DNA of 64,000 nt from Actinokineospora xionganensis (GTDB lineage: Bacteria > Actinomycetota > Actinomycetes > Mycobacteriales > Pseudonocardiaceae). The DNA is taken from assembly GCF_014323725.1 (NCBI RefSeq), contig NZ_JABVED010000006.1:186001-250000 (forward strand). The letters are read 5' to 3'. Of the stretch, positions 18,242 through 27,131 are shown one piece after another. Numbering within the stretch: position 1 is the first letter of the stretch; the number at the start of each line of letters is the position of its first letter. Below the pieces are notes generated by a model, which searched no databases, was not told where the DNA came from, and saw nothing but the letters and a program-made list of their open reading frames with translations. A program made the position numbers and the translations under genes.

Positions 18242-18560
18242 CCAAAAGCTGAGGCGGTCCACCAGGAACCCGGTAGGCCCTGGTGATCAAGCGGACCTTG
18301 GTGGCGTCCACCAATCCAGCACGCCGACGAACTGCTCTACCGCTGTACGTCGCCGGTCGACCCACTTTCGCCTGCAACTCCATCGGCCTTCCCTCACTAT
18401 CGAGGTGCCCATCACACGCCCCCACTCGACGATGAGCCGATCAACACGCAACCTCCGTCGTCGGCGCCGAAGTCATCACGCTACCTAGCGAGTTTGGCGA
18501 ACCAGAGTGTTGCTCCACGTAGCCCTCGCAATCACATTCGCGAGCACACCGCCACCACCA
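18242..18560. other. Intergenic region between convergent mcrC and the 618-aa gene
   Basis: 319 nt of noticeably lower GC than the flanks. Short open frames occur on both strands (for example 18219-18425, minus), but none has a ribosome-binding site or a recognisable motif. It may be decayed insertion-sequence or plasmid DNA. I see no clear terminator hairpin. Confidence 0.4.
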
Positions 18561-20417
18561 TCACACGCTCGCGATGACCTCCAGGTCCGAGCCGATGCCG
18601 ACGGCGGACGATCGGGCGGAGTTGAGCAAAGTCTCCAGCAGGGCGAGCCTCATGCGTTCGGCACTCTGTGGCGCTTCGACTCCCTCCCGCCGGAGATCAC
18701 GGTAATGTGACTCACGCATGTGCGGCTGCACAACAACTACCCGGTATCCGTCGGTCGCGTCCCGAATGTCGAATGAATCAAGGAAGTCCCCACGCCCGGT
18801 GACCCGCACTCCGTAAGTCCAACATGCAGGCCCGGCGAGAGCCGGAGCAGCGAGCCGCTCCCGGAGCCGGTTGGCGTCGGCAAAGGGAAGGTTCTTGACC
18901 GCCTGCCCCACCACGACCTCGTATGCCGCCGCACTCACCCGCCGGTTGGAACTAGCGTTTCGTGCACCCTTCACGTGGATCGCGCTCACTGTGCCATCCG
19001 GCGAGATGTGCAGGAAGTCTGCGACCTCACCTGAACCGTCGTCACAGATGAGCCATCCGTCGGTGTAGCGCGCGACCACCCACGAGAACAGCGACCGATC
19101 ATCGGGTGCGCCGATCGCGTCATGGATGGCCTGAGGCGCCTTGAACTTGGGCTTCTCCTGATCCACCCGGTATCCGGCGAAGTCCGCGAACGTCCATTGC
19201 GGAAACCCCGCCACGGACGTCCGGGCCTCCCAGAACTGGCCTCCGGTGAACGCGTGGCCTGACCGGTAGTGCACTGTCAGCAATTCACCGTTGCCAAGCG
19301 CGTCGAGGATGCCCCGGACCGGGCGGAGATTCGTCGGCTCACCTCGAAACCCGATGTCAAGCCGGTACCCACCGCCAACGGGCACCGGACGAACCCCAAG
19401 GCAACCACTGATCGATCCGTCCAGCCCCACATCCATCGTGAACGCCTGCGACGCGGTGCCATGCACCTCAAGAAGCGCGTCCTCCAACATCACCGCGGCG
19501 TCTCGGAGATCGTCGTTCCCCGCGACTTCCGGCGTCAGGTGATCAGGCGGGTCGACCAGGACTTCGTAGGCACCCCACACCGGTGAGATGTCGTCGATCT
19601 GCCTCGCGAGGATCGAGAACTGGGACTCAGCCGGTCCGTCGACCATGGTCTTGTCAAGAAGGACGAGCAGTTCCACGACCGCGGTCACGAACGTCGCGAA
19701 GTCGGTCGTGGCCTTGAACCACACCGTGGACTTCTCGGGTGTGGTCCCGACCTTTCCTGTGAGGACAGTCCGGTCCGGCGAGGCACCAAGCTCGGAGCAG
19801 CCTGCCGACAAGGCAAAGGACCTGTCCGCGTGCGGATCGAGCGAATCCTGCAGGCCCCTGCCACTGAGTGTTTTCGTGTCGGGCTTAGTCCTTCGCCTGC
19901 GATGCGTTCCCCTCAACCACAGACCGTTCGCTTCGCCTTGGAGCAACGCACCCTCCAATGCCCACGGTGGGACACGGCGAAATGGGGGTCGCGGTTCCTT
20001 GTAAAGCCAGCGAAGTATCCCAGCCTGGATGGAATGCTCGGCATGGACCGCGACGAGCCGACCACGACGCAGCGCGACTGTCAGCAGGTGCTCGGTATCC
20101 ACGAAGATCGAATCCCGCCCCGACCAACTGGGCGCTCGCTGGTGCCGACGCACGGAACCCCAGACCTGATCGATCCCGAGATCAGCGAGCGACCCGGCTC
20201 CGTCGATGGTCTGGTTCCGGCCCTCGGACTGGCCGAGTGCGACCAGAGCCTGACTCCCGAGCGCGACTCCGCGGCGCGGTTGGAGCAACTGTCCCGTCAG
20301 GCGGGAAAAACCAGCCGCAAGGTCGTCCGCCGTACATTCGAGCACCACGACGGACACGAACGGACGCAGTGAACGCCACGGCAGCGCCTCCACGCCCGCA
20401 CTGTCCTCCGACGTCAT
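18561..20417 (-). CDS. Uncharacterised 618-aa protein with a nuclease-like motif (defence-associated)
   Basis: I do not recognise the family. The ATG at 20417 has GAGGG 7 nt upstream. The N-terminal ~200 residues show alternating hydrophobic strands (FVSVVVLEC, LVAVHAEHS, NGLWLRGTH). The middle region has long helices (FATFVTAVVELLVLLDK). The most informative segment is C-terminal: D459-D460-G-S-G-E464-V-A-D467-F, then 13 residues later I-H481-V-K483-G-A. This spacing resembles a PD-(D/E)XK core in which His replaces the acidic residue before X-K, a variant known in some nucleases. Nuclease activity is therefore a hypothesis. The gene lies between McrBC and Wadjet, on the Wadjet strand and 149 nt beyond jetD, so it may be a separate defence effector. 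Confidence 0.6.
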   Translation of the reverse strand: MTSEDSAGVEALPWRSLRPFVSVVVLECTADDLAAGFSRLTGQLLQPRRGVALGSQALVALGQSEGRNQTIDGAGSLADLGIDQVWGSVRRHQRAPSWSGRDSIFVDTEHLLTVALRRGRLVAVHAEHSIQAGILRWLYKEPRPPFRRVPPWALEGALLQGEANGLWLRGTHRRRRTKPDTKTLSGRGLQDSLDPHADRSFALSAGCSELGASPDRTVLTGKVGTTPEKSTVWFKATTDFATFVTAVVELLVLLDKTMVDGPAESQFSILARQIDDISPVWGAYEVLVDPPDHLTPEVAGNDDLRDAAVMLEDALLEVHGTASQAFTMDVGLDGSISGCLGVRPVPVGGGYRLDIGFRGEPTNLRPVRGILDALGNGELLTVHYRSGHAFTGGQFWEARTSVAGFPQWTFADFAGYRVDQEKPKFKAPQAIHDAIGAPDDRSLFSWVVARYTDGWLICDDGSGEVADFLHISPDGTVSAIHVKGARNASSNRRVSAAAYEVVVGQAVKNLPFADANRLRERLAAPALAGPACWTYGVRVTGRGDFLDSFDIRDATDGYRVVVVQPHMRESHYRDLRREGVEAPQSAERMRLALLETLLNSARSSAVGIGSDLEVIASV

Positions 20418-20566
20418 GAGCGAACCCTCACGCCTCAGTAAATGTGGCCCCGATCACACAAAATGTCGCCGGTGTGGCGCTGCGCGTTATGCCATGCGCG
20501 CGGAGTCACCCGAATGGCGTCGTCGCTTTCGGTGACAACCGTCGGCCTGCGGACGCGTGGCGACCG

Positions 20567-21859
20567 CTATCCGCCGACGGTGTCTCCGGCACCGCCTTGA
20601 CGAGGCCCGCAGGCCGAACGGACCTCAGCCAAGTCGTTGATCAGATCCGGCAGTAGGAGTTCTTCCTGGACTTGCCACCCCGCTTCGGCCATGCGCGGGG
20701 AAAGCTCCTCGTCCCACACGGCGACCGCCTGACGACCCGACAAAGCCTTGCCCACCGATCGTCCGAGCGCGTCGTTGTAGGCCGGGGTGTCGAAGCGCCA
20801 AGGGAGCCAAGGGATGTGCTGGGCCAGGCGGTTGGCGATGCGGACGCCGCCCCAGTCGAAGTCGCCGTGGTAGGTGAAGTCGGCGCCGCCTGCGGCCAGC
20901 AGTTCCAGGAGTCTGATCACCGCGGTTGACGGTTGGCCGTTGAGGCAGACCAGGGGCGGGCAGTCGGCGCCGAGTTCGTCGGCGGCGGTGGCGACGACAA
21001 TGGGGTTCTCGCAGATCCAGACCCGCCGGGCGCCGACGCCGAGGATCGGGTCACGCCCGAGTTGGCGCAGGGTGAGGACGCACGGTTCCCCCGCCTCGCG
21101 CGCCAGGCCGAGCACACGTGCCACGTGGGAGTCGGTGCCGCCGGGTAGGCCGAGACAGAGCACGGTCGAGGACAGTTCGTCGCGGTGGACGCCGACGGCG
21201 GCCCAGGCGGCGCGGCGGTCGGCTGCCTGGCCGGTGCCAGTGGGTGGTTTGCCGTCGAGCACACGAGCGGCGGCGAGGACGAGGGTGGCCAGTGGGGTGC
21301 CGTCGTCGAGGGCGTGGGCGTCGTTGGTGTGGCGGGCGGCGAGGACGCCCAGTGCGATGCCGGGCGACGGGAGGTCAGCGATCACGCGCACGGCGTGGGC
21401 GACGAGGGTAGTCGCGTCCTCCGGGACAGGTTTGAGTCTGCGGACGATGCCGGTCGATGCCAACCAGTCTCGCCACGGGCGTAGCAGAGCGCGGCGTTCG
21501 ACCAGGTCGTCAGCGGGTACGAAAGCGGCGGCCCAGGCCGTTCGGTCGGCTGCCTCCTGGCCCGCGCGGTCCGGGATGTCACCTACCACCGCTCGCACGG
21601 CGTCCGCGAGGCTTCGTGCGGCGCCGTTCGTGCGGAGCATCACATCCAGGTCATCCAGGGAGACCGAGACCGAGGTTCCCCCGCCCGCTCGGCGACCCAG
21701 GAGCAGTTCCACCGCCCTGCGCTCGTCCGGGGTCGCCTTCGGCAGCGTCACGACCCCGGTCAGAGGCCTGCCGGATTCCAGGCGCTTGCGCAGGCGGGTG
21801 AGCAGCCAGGCGAGTCCTGGCTTGCCCATGAGCCTGCGCAGGCGGTCGATGTCGGTCAT
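20567..21859 (-). CDS. jetD: Wadjet JetD, TOPRIM-domain nuclease subunit (DUF3323/DUF2399)
   Basis: A 430-aa protein. The start is ATG at 21859, in an ATGA overlap with the jetC stop; longer in-frame openings run into jetC and are not used. The C-terminal TOPRIM-like domain shows an RRVWICENP strand carrying the conserved Glu, an LVCLNGQPS segment and YHGDFDWGGVRIANRL with the D-x-D pair. In Wadjet systems JetD is the subunit that cuts circular plasmid DNA once JetABC has extruded a loop. Family features (TIGR02679-like) place it with the DUF2397/2398/2399 type, which I believe is type II. It is the last gene of the operon. Confidence 0.9.
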   Translation of the reverse strand: MTDIDRLRRLMGKPGLAWLLTRLRKRLESGRPLTGVVTLPKATPDERRAVELLLGRRAGGGTSVSVSLDDLDVMLRTNGAARSLADAVRAVVGDIPDRAGQEAADRTAWAAAFVPADDLVERRALLRPWRDWLASTGIVRRLKPVPEDATTLVAHAVRVIADLPSPGIALGVLAARHTNDAHALDDGTPLATLVLAAARVLDGKPPTGTGQAADRRAAWAAVGVHRDELSSTVLCLGLPGGTDSHVARVLGLAREAGEPCVLTLRQLGRDPILGVGARRVWICENPIVVATAADELGADCPPLVCLNGQPSTAVIRLLELLAAGGADFTYHGDFDWGGVRIANRLAQHIPWLPWRFDTPAYNDALGRSVGKALSGRQAVAVWDEELSPRMAEAGWQVQEELLLPDLINDLAEVRSACGPRQGGAGDTVGG

Positions 21860-24800
21860 TCGAAGAGGGTTCCGCTCACCGAACCGGTGTCCGGGCTCGG
21901 CACGTACGGCACCGGGCGTTTGACTTCCACCCGGTCGCGGCCGTCCCAGCGCCACGGGGTGACCAGGACCGCGTCGATGCCGTCGCGGCGGGCGAGTTGG
22001 GCGATGGCCAGGCCTGGGACCTGCGGGTAGCAGCCCCATTCACGTTCACTTGTCATCACCACGTCCAGGTCGAAGGACGCGAGCAGGCCCAGGCACTTGG
22101 CGCGTGAGTCGTCGTCGACGCCGGCGAAAGCCTCGTCCAGGGCTATCAGGCGGGGTGCGTGTGGGTTGCCCGCGGAGCTGTAGAACGACGACGCGGCGGC
22201 GAACAGGGGAACCGACGCCGCCAGCACCCGTTCGCCACCGGAGGCTGGGCCCGCGGCGGGACGCCACTGGCCATCTTGGTATCGCTGGATCGCGAACTCG
22301 TGCCACGACCGGTAATCCAGTGCCCTCGTGAGCTGGTCGACCCAGCCGCCGCCGTCATCCGTGGTGTGTTCGCGGTTGATCTGCTCCTGCAGGAACGCGC
22401 CGACGAGTGCTCGGTCTTCCTGGCCCCAGGCGTCGGCGGTCTGGCGTAGCAGCCGATCGCGCACGCGGTCGAGACCCTCGGGTGCGCCTTTGGCTGTGCG
22501 CCACTGCAAGCGCAGCCGCATGCCGGTGGATGTGGGGCGGGCCTCCAGGTCGGCGTTGATGGCGCGAACTTGGTCCTCGGCGCCGGTGATGAGTTCCTGG
22601 AGGGTGCCCGCGACCTCGTTGACGAGGTGGTTCTCCAGGATCTCCCGTTCCTTGGCGGACAACAGGTTCGTGCGTTGATCTGTCTCGGCGGTAAGTGCGT
22701 CGACCAGGGTCGGGATGTCCTGGTCGCGGCCCTGGAACCGCACATCGACGAGCATGACGCCACTGTGGACAGTCAGGCCGACCGAGTGGCCGTGGCGCGA
22801 GAGCGCGTCGGTGAGGAGCTTGTGCTCGGTGGACACCCGCTGCTGGATGAGTTCCCACGGCCGGTCCGCGTCGTCGACGCCCTCCAGCGCGGTGTTGATC
22901 GCCCGCGCCAGCACCACGGCGGGCGTCGGCGCCCACTCGGTCCGCGGGTCGGGTACATCAAGGTCGGGCAACGCGGTGGCGAGCAGGCCGGTCGCGGCAA
23001 ACTCACGCAACTCGGCGACCGCGCGGTCGCGGTCATCGACCACGGCACCGATGTTCTCGCGCAACGTTTCACGCCGCCCGTCGGCCTTGCCTCGGTCATC
23101 GGCTGCCTGCTTCTCTTTCGCCCGCAGGGCTGCCGCCTCCGTCTCACACCCGACCAAAGCTCGTTTCACGGCGGCGAGCTCGGCGAACAGGCGCTCGACT
23201 CCCGCACCCGCCGACTCTCGCAGGACGGCCAGGTGTTCGGCGGCCGCGACCGCCCGTTCCCGCGCTTCGGTGGCCTCCTCGGCGGCGGCGAGCTGCCTCT
23301 CAACGGCCAGTGCGAGCTCAGTCTCCGCCTCGACGACGGCCGACGCGGCCCGGTGGGCTGCCCGCGCGGCGGGCCACAGCTCGGCGAGCCCGACCCGGTA
23401 GTCACCCACCGCCACGCGAACAGCGTGCAGCGCGTCCCGGTCGGCGGGGAGTCCGACGTCACCGGCGAACTCCTCCGCGCGCTCCCGCTCCGCTTGTGCC
23501 CGCTCGGCCTTCTCGGAAACGACCACGAGCGCCGACGCCAGGTTCTCGTCGATGCCCCGCTTGACCTGGTGTGCGCCCGCGAGCCGAGTGTGGGCCTCCC
23601 GCAGACCCTCATCGCCGGGAAGCGCCTTGTGCTCGGCGATGAGCACGTCCATCATCCGGACCAACTCGGCCGCCGACTCGGCCAGTTCGGCCCGCACGAG
23701 GAGTAGTCGATCCAGTTCGGTCCGCAGGTGGGCGAGCCGGGCGCGGCGGGACGCCTCGCGGGCGCCCTCGCCGATGTAGACGGCCGAATCCTTGTGCCAC
23801 GAGCCGGAAAGCACGCCGATGGCGTAGCGGCCGTCAACGTCCACCCAGGTCGATCCGTGCGGCCCGAGTCCGATGGCGCGCAGCACGGCGGTGATTCCCG
23901 CGTCGGTGAGAGTGGCCGCGCGGTCGTCGGCCTGGTCGATCGCCGGGATCATCACCGATGCCAAGGCCGTGCTGGCGACCGCGCCCTGGGCGACGACGGT
24001 CGTGTCGTCGTCGTCCAACAGTCTGCCGTCGGGAGTCACCCAGGCGTCGAGAATCCCCGCGGCCTCCAGCGCCGCCTCGATGCCCGCCCGGTCGGCGCCG
24101 CCCACGCCCGGGGCGAAGTCCACGACCCTCCATAGTGGAGCGCCCGGTCGTCCTTGCCTGCTGTTCACCGCACGGGTGTGGGGCGAGGGTGGTGCGTCGT
24201 GGCCGCCGGACTCAAGCCGGTCGATCTCGTCGGTGACCGCCTTGATCTCGGCGTCGACCGACTTCGCCCGAGCGGTCGTCTCGGCCTGGCGCCTGCCCAG
24301 CTCCGCGGTCGCCTGGGAGACGGCGTGATCGACAGCGGCGGTGACGGGGTTGGCGCCGTCGAGACTGTCCGTCCACGCTTCCAGTTCCCCGAGCACCGCG
24401 TCCACATCGGACAGAGTGAACCCGGTCACCCCGGCAAGGTAAGCCGTACATGACTCGACCAGTCGCCTACCGGCATCGGCGAGACGGACTTCCGCTTCGC
24501 CGATCAGTTCCACGGCCCGCTGTTGCTCGCCGGTGATCCGGTCGACCGCTTCCCGCGCACGGCGCAACTCAGCATCTGCCGCGAACACCAGGGACAGCAG
24601 CCGGTCCAGTTCCGCCACGGCGCGAATCTGCTTGTCCACGACGGCGTCCCCCGCCCGCCCCGCGTCGGCGTATGGCGGCTCGTCGCGGGCGAACTCGGCC
24701 ATGACGTCGGCGTGGGCGATTGCCACCATCGCGCGCTCCGCGCGCTGCTCGGCGGTGGCGCGTGCGGTGTCCAGAGTGCGCTGATCGGTCTCGGCAGCCT

Positions 24801-25944
24801 GCCGCTCGCGTTCGACCTTGCCTTTCCTGACCCGCACGGTGTTCGCCGCGTCGACCCGGTCGTCCTCACGTCTCCCGGCGGTGCGTTCGAGGTTTTCGGC
24901 CTCAAGGCGGGCCGTGTCGAGCCGCTTGGCGTCGGCCATTTCCGGACTGTCGTTGAGTGCTTCCTGTCGGGCGGCGAGACGTCCGCGTTCCGCCGTGAGA
25001 CCGGCAAGCGCTTCCTCAACGGCGCGCAGCGCCACCTCAGCGGTATGGAAGTCGGCGTCGGCCCTGGTGAGCTCGGTGTTCAGCGCCTCGTAGCGGCTCT
25101 GCGCTTGGCGGGGCGGGAGACTGCGGCGGCGGGCGGCGATCCTGGCGTAGCGGCGGTAGTGCGTCAGGAACGCCTCAGCGGCCGTCTTGGCCTCGCCGAG
25201 CCCGCGCAGCGCTTCGCGTTCCTCGTCGAGGCCACGGAAGGCGTCGGCGACCGTCGTCACCAGCGACGGGTCCAGCGGCGGCAGGGCCTCGGTCAGTGCT
25301 CGGGAGAGCAGTTTCTCGTCGGGTCGCTTCGACAGCTGCGGTTGGCGCAGTTGAATCAGCAGGTTGACCAGCGCCTCATACCGGTGCGCGCCGAGGCTGA
25401 ACAGCGCTTCGTCCACCGCGCGCCGGTAGTCCGTGGCGGTGTCGTAGACCGTTCCGTGCCCGTCGACGGCGTCCTTGAGCCGTTCCCTGGTCAACGCCAC
25501 TCGCGTTGGGCTGAGCAGCGATAGTTGTTCGCCGATGCGTTGGGATGTCACGAAGTACCAGTGCCGCGCGATCCCGCGGCCCGCGACCGCTTTCAGTCCG
25601 CAGCCGATCGTGCGGTATTCGGGCGTGCCGTCGGGCAGGAGCCTGCCGAACTCGAGCCATGTGTAGCCGAGCCGCTCGTTGTTCGGGTGTTTGCCGCCGA
25701 GCAGGAGGTTCCACTCCATGCGCTTGTTGCGGTCGCCGTCCGGTTCGACCCGGTGCGGCGACAGTTCACCGTCGAGCAGGAACGGCAAGGTGAGCGCGAG
25801 AACCTTCGACTTGCCGGTGCCGTTGTTGCCGCGCAACAGAAGTCGGCCATCGTGGAAGTGGAACTCCTCGATGTCGTAATAGAACAGATCGACCAGCCCG
25901 GTGCGCAGGGGCTGCCACCGCGCTATCTGGGGAGTCGGATTCAT
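21856..25944 (-). CDS. jetC: Wadjet JetC, SMC/MukB-like condensin ATPase
   Basis: A 1362-aa SMC-like ATPase (TIGR02680-like). The N-terminal head has G39NNGTGKS46. A long Ala/Glu/Arg-rich coiled coil follows, interrupted by a hinge-like globular part around residues 590-720. The C-terminal head has the PASGGERVLAASV signature and LIALDEAFAGVDDDS with Walker B and D-loop. The head closes onto DNA with JetA and JetB and extrudes loops until a small circle is recognised. ATGA overlaps join it to jetB upstream and jetD downstream, giving stoichiometric coupled translation. No frameshift or missing motif is seen, so the system appears intact. Confidence 0.93.
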   Translation of the reverse strand: MNPTPQIARWQPLRTGLVDLFYYDIEEFHFHDGRLLLRGNNGTGKSKVLALTLPFLLDGELSPHRVEPDGDRNKRMEWNLLLGGKHPNNERLGYTWLEFGRLLPDGTPEYRTIGCGLKAVAGRGIARHWYFVTSQRIGEQLSLLSPTRVALTRERLKDAVDGHGTVYDTATDYRRAVDEALFSLGAHRYEALVNLLIQLRQPQLSKRPDEKLLSRALTEALPPLDPSLVTTVADAFRGLDEEREALRGLGEAKTAAEAFLTHYRRYARIAARRRSLPPRQAQSRYEALNTELTRADADFHTAEVALRAVEEALAGLTAERGRLAARQEALNDSPEMADAKRLDTARLEAENLERTAGRREDDRVDAANTVRVRKGKVERERQAAETDQRTLDTARATAEQRAERAMVAIAHADVMAEFARDEPPYADAGRAGDAVVDKQIRAVAELDRLLSLVFAADAELRRAREAVDRITGEQQRAVELIGEAEVRLADAGRRLVESCTAYLAGVTGFTLSDVDAVLGELEAWTDSLDGANPVTAAVDHAVSQATAELGRRQAETTARAKSVDAEIKAVTDEIDRLESGGHDAPPSPHTRAVNSRQGRPGAPLWRVVDFAPGVGGADRAGIEAALEAAGILDAWVTPDGRLLDDDDTTVVAQGAVASTALASVMIPAIDQADDRAATLTDAGITAVLRAIGLGPHGSTWVDVDGRYAIGVLSGSWHKDSAVYIGEGAREASRRARLAHLRTELDRLLLVRAELAESAAELVRMMDVLIAEHKALPGDEGLREAHTRLAGAHQVKRGIDENLASALVVVSEKAERAQAERERAEEFAGDVGLPADRDALHAVRVAVGDYRVGLAELWPAARAAHRAASAVVEAETELALAVERQLAAAEEATEARERAVAAAEHLAVLRESAGAGVERLFAELAAVKRALVGCETEAAALRAKEKQAADDRGKADGRRETLRENIGAVVDDRDRAVAELREFAATGLLATALPDLDVPDPRTEWAPTPAVVLARAINTALEGVDDADRPWELIQQRVSTEHKLLTDALSRHGHSVGLTVHSGVMLVDVRFQGRDQDIPTLVDALTAETDQRTNLLSAKEREILENHLVNEVAGTLQELITGAEDQVRAINADLEARPTSTGMRLRLQWRTAKGAPEGLDRVRDRLLRQTADAWGQEDRALVGAFLQEQINREHTTDDGGGWVDQLTRALDYRSWHEFAIQRYQDGQWRPAAGPASGGERVLAASVPLFAAASSFYSSAGNPHAPRLIALDEAFAGVDDDSRAKCLGLLASFDLDVVMTSEREWGCYPQVPGLAIAQLARRDGIDAVLVTPWRWDGRDRVEVKRPVPYVPSPDTGSVSGTLFE

Positions 25945-27131
25945 TTCTTGTCTCCCTTGGCGGAACGAATCGTGGGCTCGTCGACGGCGTACCGGCTGAT
26001 CGCGGGAAGCGGGACCACCACACCTGGGAGGTCCTTCACCAGCCGCAGCGCGCGCAGTTTGCCCAGGGCGATGTCGAGCAGCTCGTCCTCGGCACCGGGT
26101 TCAGTGACGCCCTTGCGCCAGAAGCTCATGTGCTTGGCTGCGAGTTTCCGCACGTATGCGCGCAATTCGTCGAGCGGGACCGGGGTGTCCCTGTTCGCGA
26201 GATGTTCGGCGACCAAGAGCGTGACGTGGCCATCGGTCCGCTGCTCGGGCATCCGCACGTCGGTCAGCTCGTCGTCTCCGTCGACCATGGCGATGCCTTC
26301 GGCGCGCATCTCGGCGACCAGTCCGGTGGCCTCGGTGATGCGGCGGGTGATCGCGTGTCGCTGGCTCACGAGATAGACGCGCTCTTCGGTGGCGAGATCC
26401 TCGTAGTACACGACAGGGTCATCGAGCAGCTTGCGGGTCAGCCGATGGCGCATTGCCCGGTTTCGGAGTTCGTCGGTGTCAGGCACCAGTTCGTGGATCA
26501 GGTCCGCGATCCGCTGGTCCACGCTCGTCGCCGTGACAGTCGACGGCCCGCGCTGCCCGGTGAGCATCGCGGCCAGCACCCGGCGGCGGACGTCGTAGAG
26601 CACGTCGCCATTGGCCGAGAGGTAGGCGTCCTCCTCGCCCGCGACCCGGTCGAGCACACCCCAGTTCAGCAGCAGCCGCACCACGGCGACCAGGTCTGAG
26701 CGCTCGTCACGGCGGCTGAGGGTGAACGTGATCCCGGTGTCGACCAGGTCCGGCTCGGCGGCAGCCGTGAGCACACCCTCGGCCAGTCGACCGAGCGTGA
26801 TCTGGGCATCCGCGCGTTCCAGCACCGACAGAGCCAGGCACAGCAGCACGTACCGGCGGCGACCGAACGCGGGCTTGGTGGCGCCGTCGCGGGCTGGGTG
26901 CGTTCCGTCGGCGTCGGCGGGGGCGGTCTTGAACAGGCGCACCGAGTCGCTGTCGACTTGGAGACGCCAACCGGTCTCCTGCGAGAGCCAGTGCCGCAAC
27001 TCGGTCGCGTGCCTGCGAACCAGGCGGATCGTGTCGTCGTCCTTCCCCGAGACCAGCAGGGGCCGGATCAGCAGTGCACGCATGGCTTTGCGGCGCTGCA
27101 CCGCCTGCTCGTCGGTGAAAGCCGCCGTCAT
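25941..27131 (-). CDS. jetB: Wadjet JetB, MukE-like kite subunit (DUF2398/TIGR02678)
   Basis: A 396-aa protein with the JetB/TIGR02678 pattern. The N-terminus reads EQAVQRRKAMRALLIRPLL, then RHATELRHWLSQETGWRLQVD, RRRYVLLCLALSVLERAD and a C-terminal winged-helix region ending ISRYAVDEPTIRS. JetB acts like MukE, binding the JetA kleisin and JetC heads. Both ends overlap the neighbouring genes by ATGA, so the four genes form one transcript. The length is normal for the family. Confidence 0.9.
   Translation of the reverse strand: MTAAFTDEQAVQRRKAMRALLIRPLLVSGKDDDTIRLVRRHATELRHWLSQETGWRLQVDSDSVRLFKTAPADADGTHPARDGATKPAFGRRRYVLLCLALSVLERADAQITLGRLAEGVLTAAAEPDLVDTGITFTLSRRDERSDLVAVVRLLLNWGVLDRVAGEEDAYLSANGDVLYDVRRRVLAAMLTGQRGPSTVTATSVDQRIADLIHELVPDTDELRNRAMRHRLTRKLLDDPVVYYEDLATEERVYLVSQRHAITRRITEATGLVAEMRAEGIAMVDGDDELTDVRMPEQRTDGHVTLLVAEHLANRDTPVPLDELRAYVRKLAAKHMSFWRKGVTEPGAEDELLDIALGKLRALRLVKDLPGVVVPLPAISRYAVDEPTIRSAKGDKK

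Noticed and set aside
18219-18425. Small minus-strand ORF in the mcrC 3' gap, possible transposase remnant
   Set aside because: There is no DDE or helix-turn-helix motif, ribosome-binding site or terminal inverted repeat.
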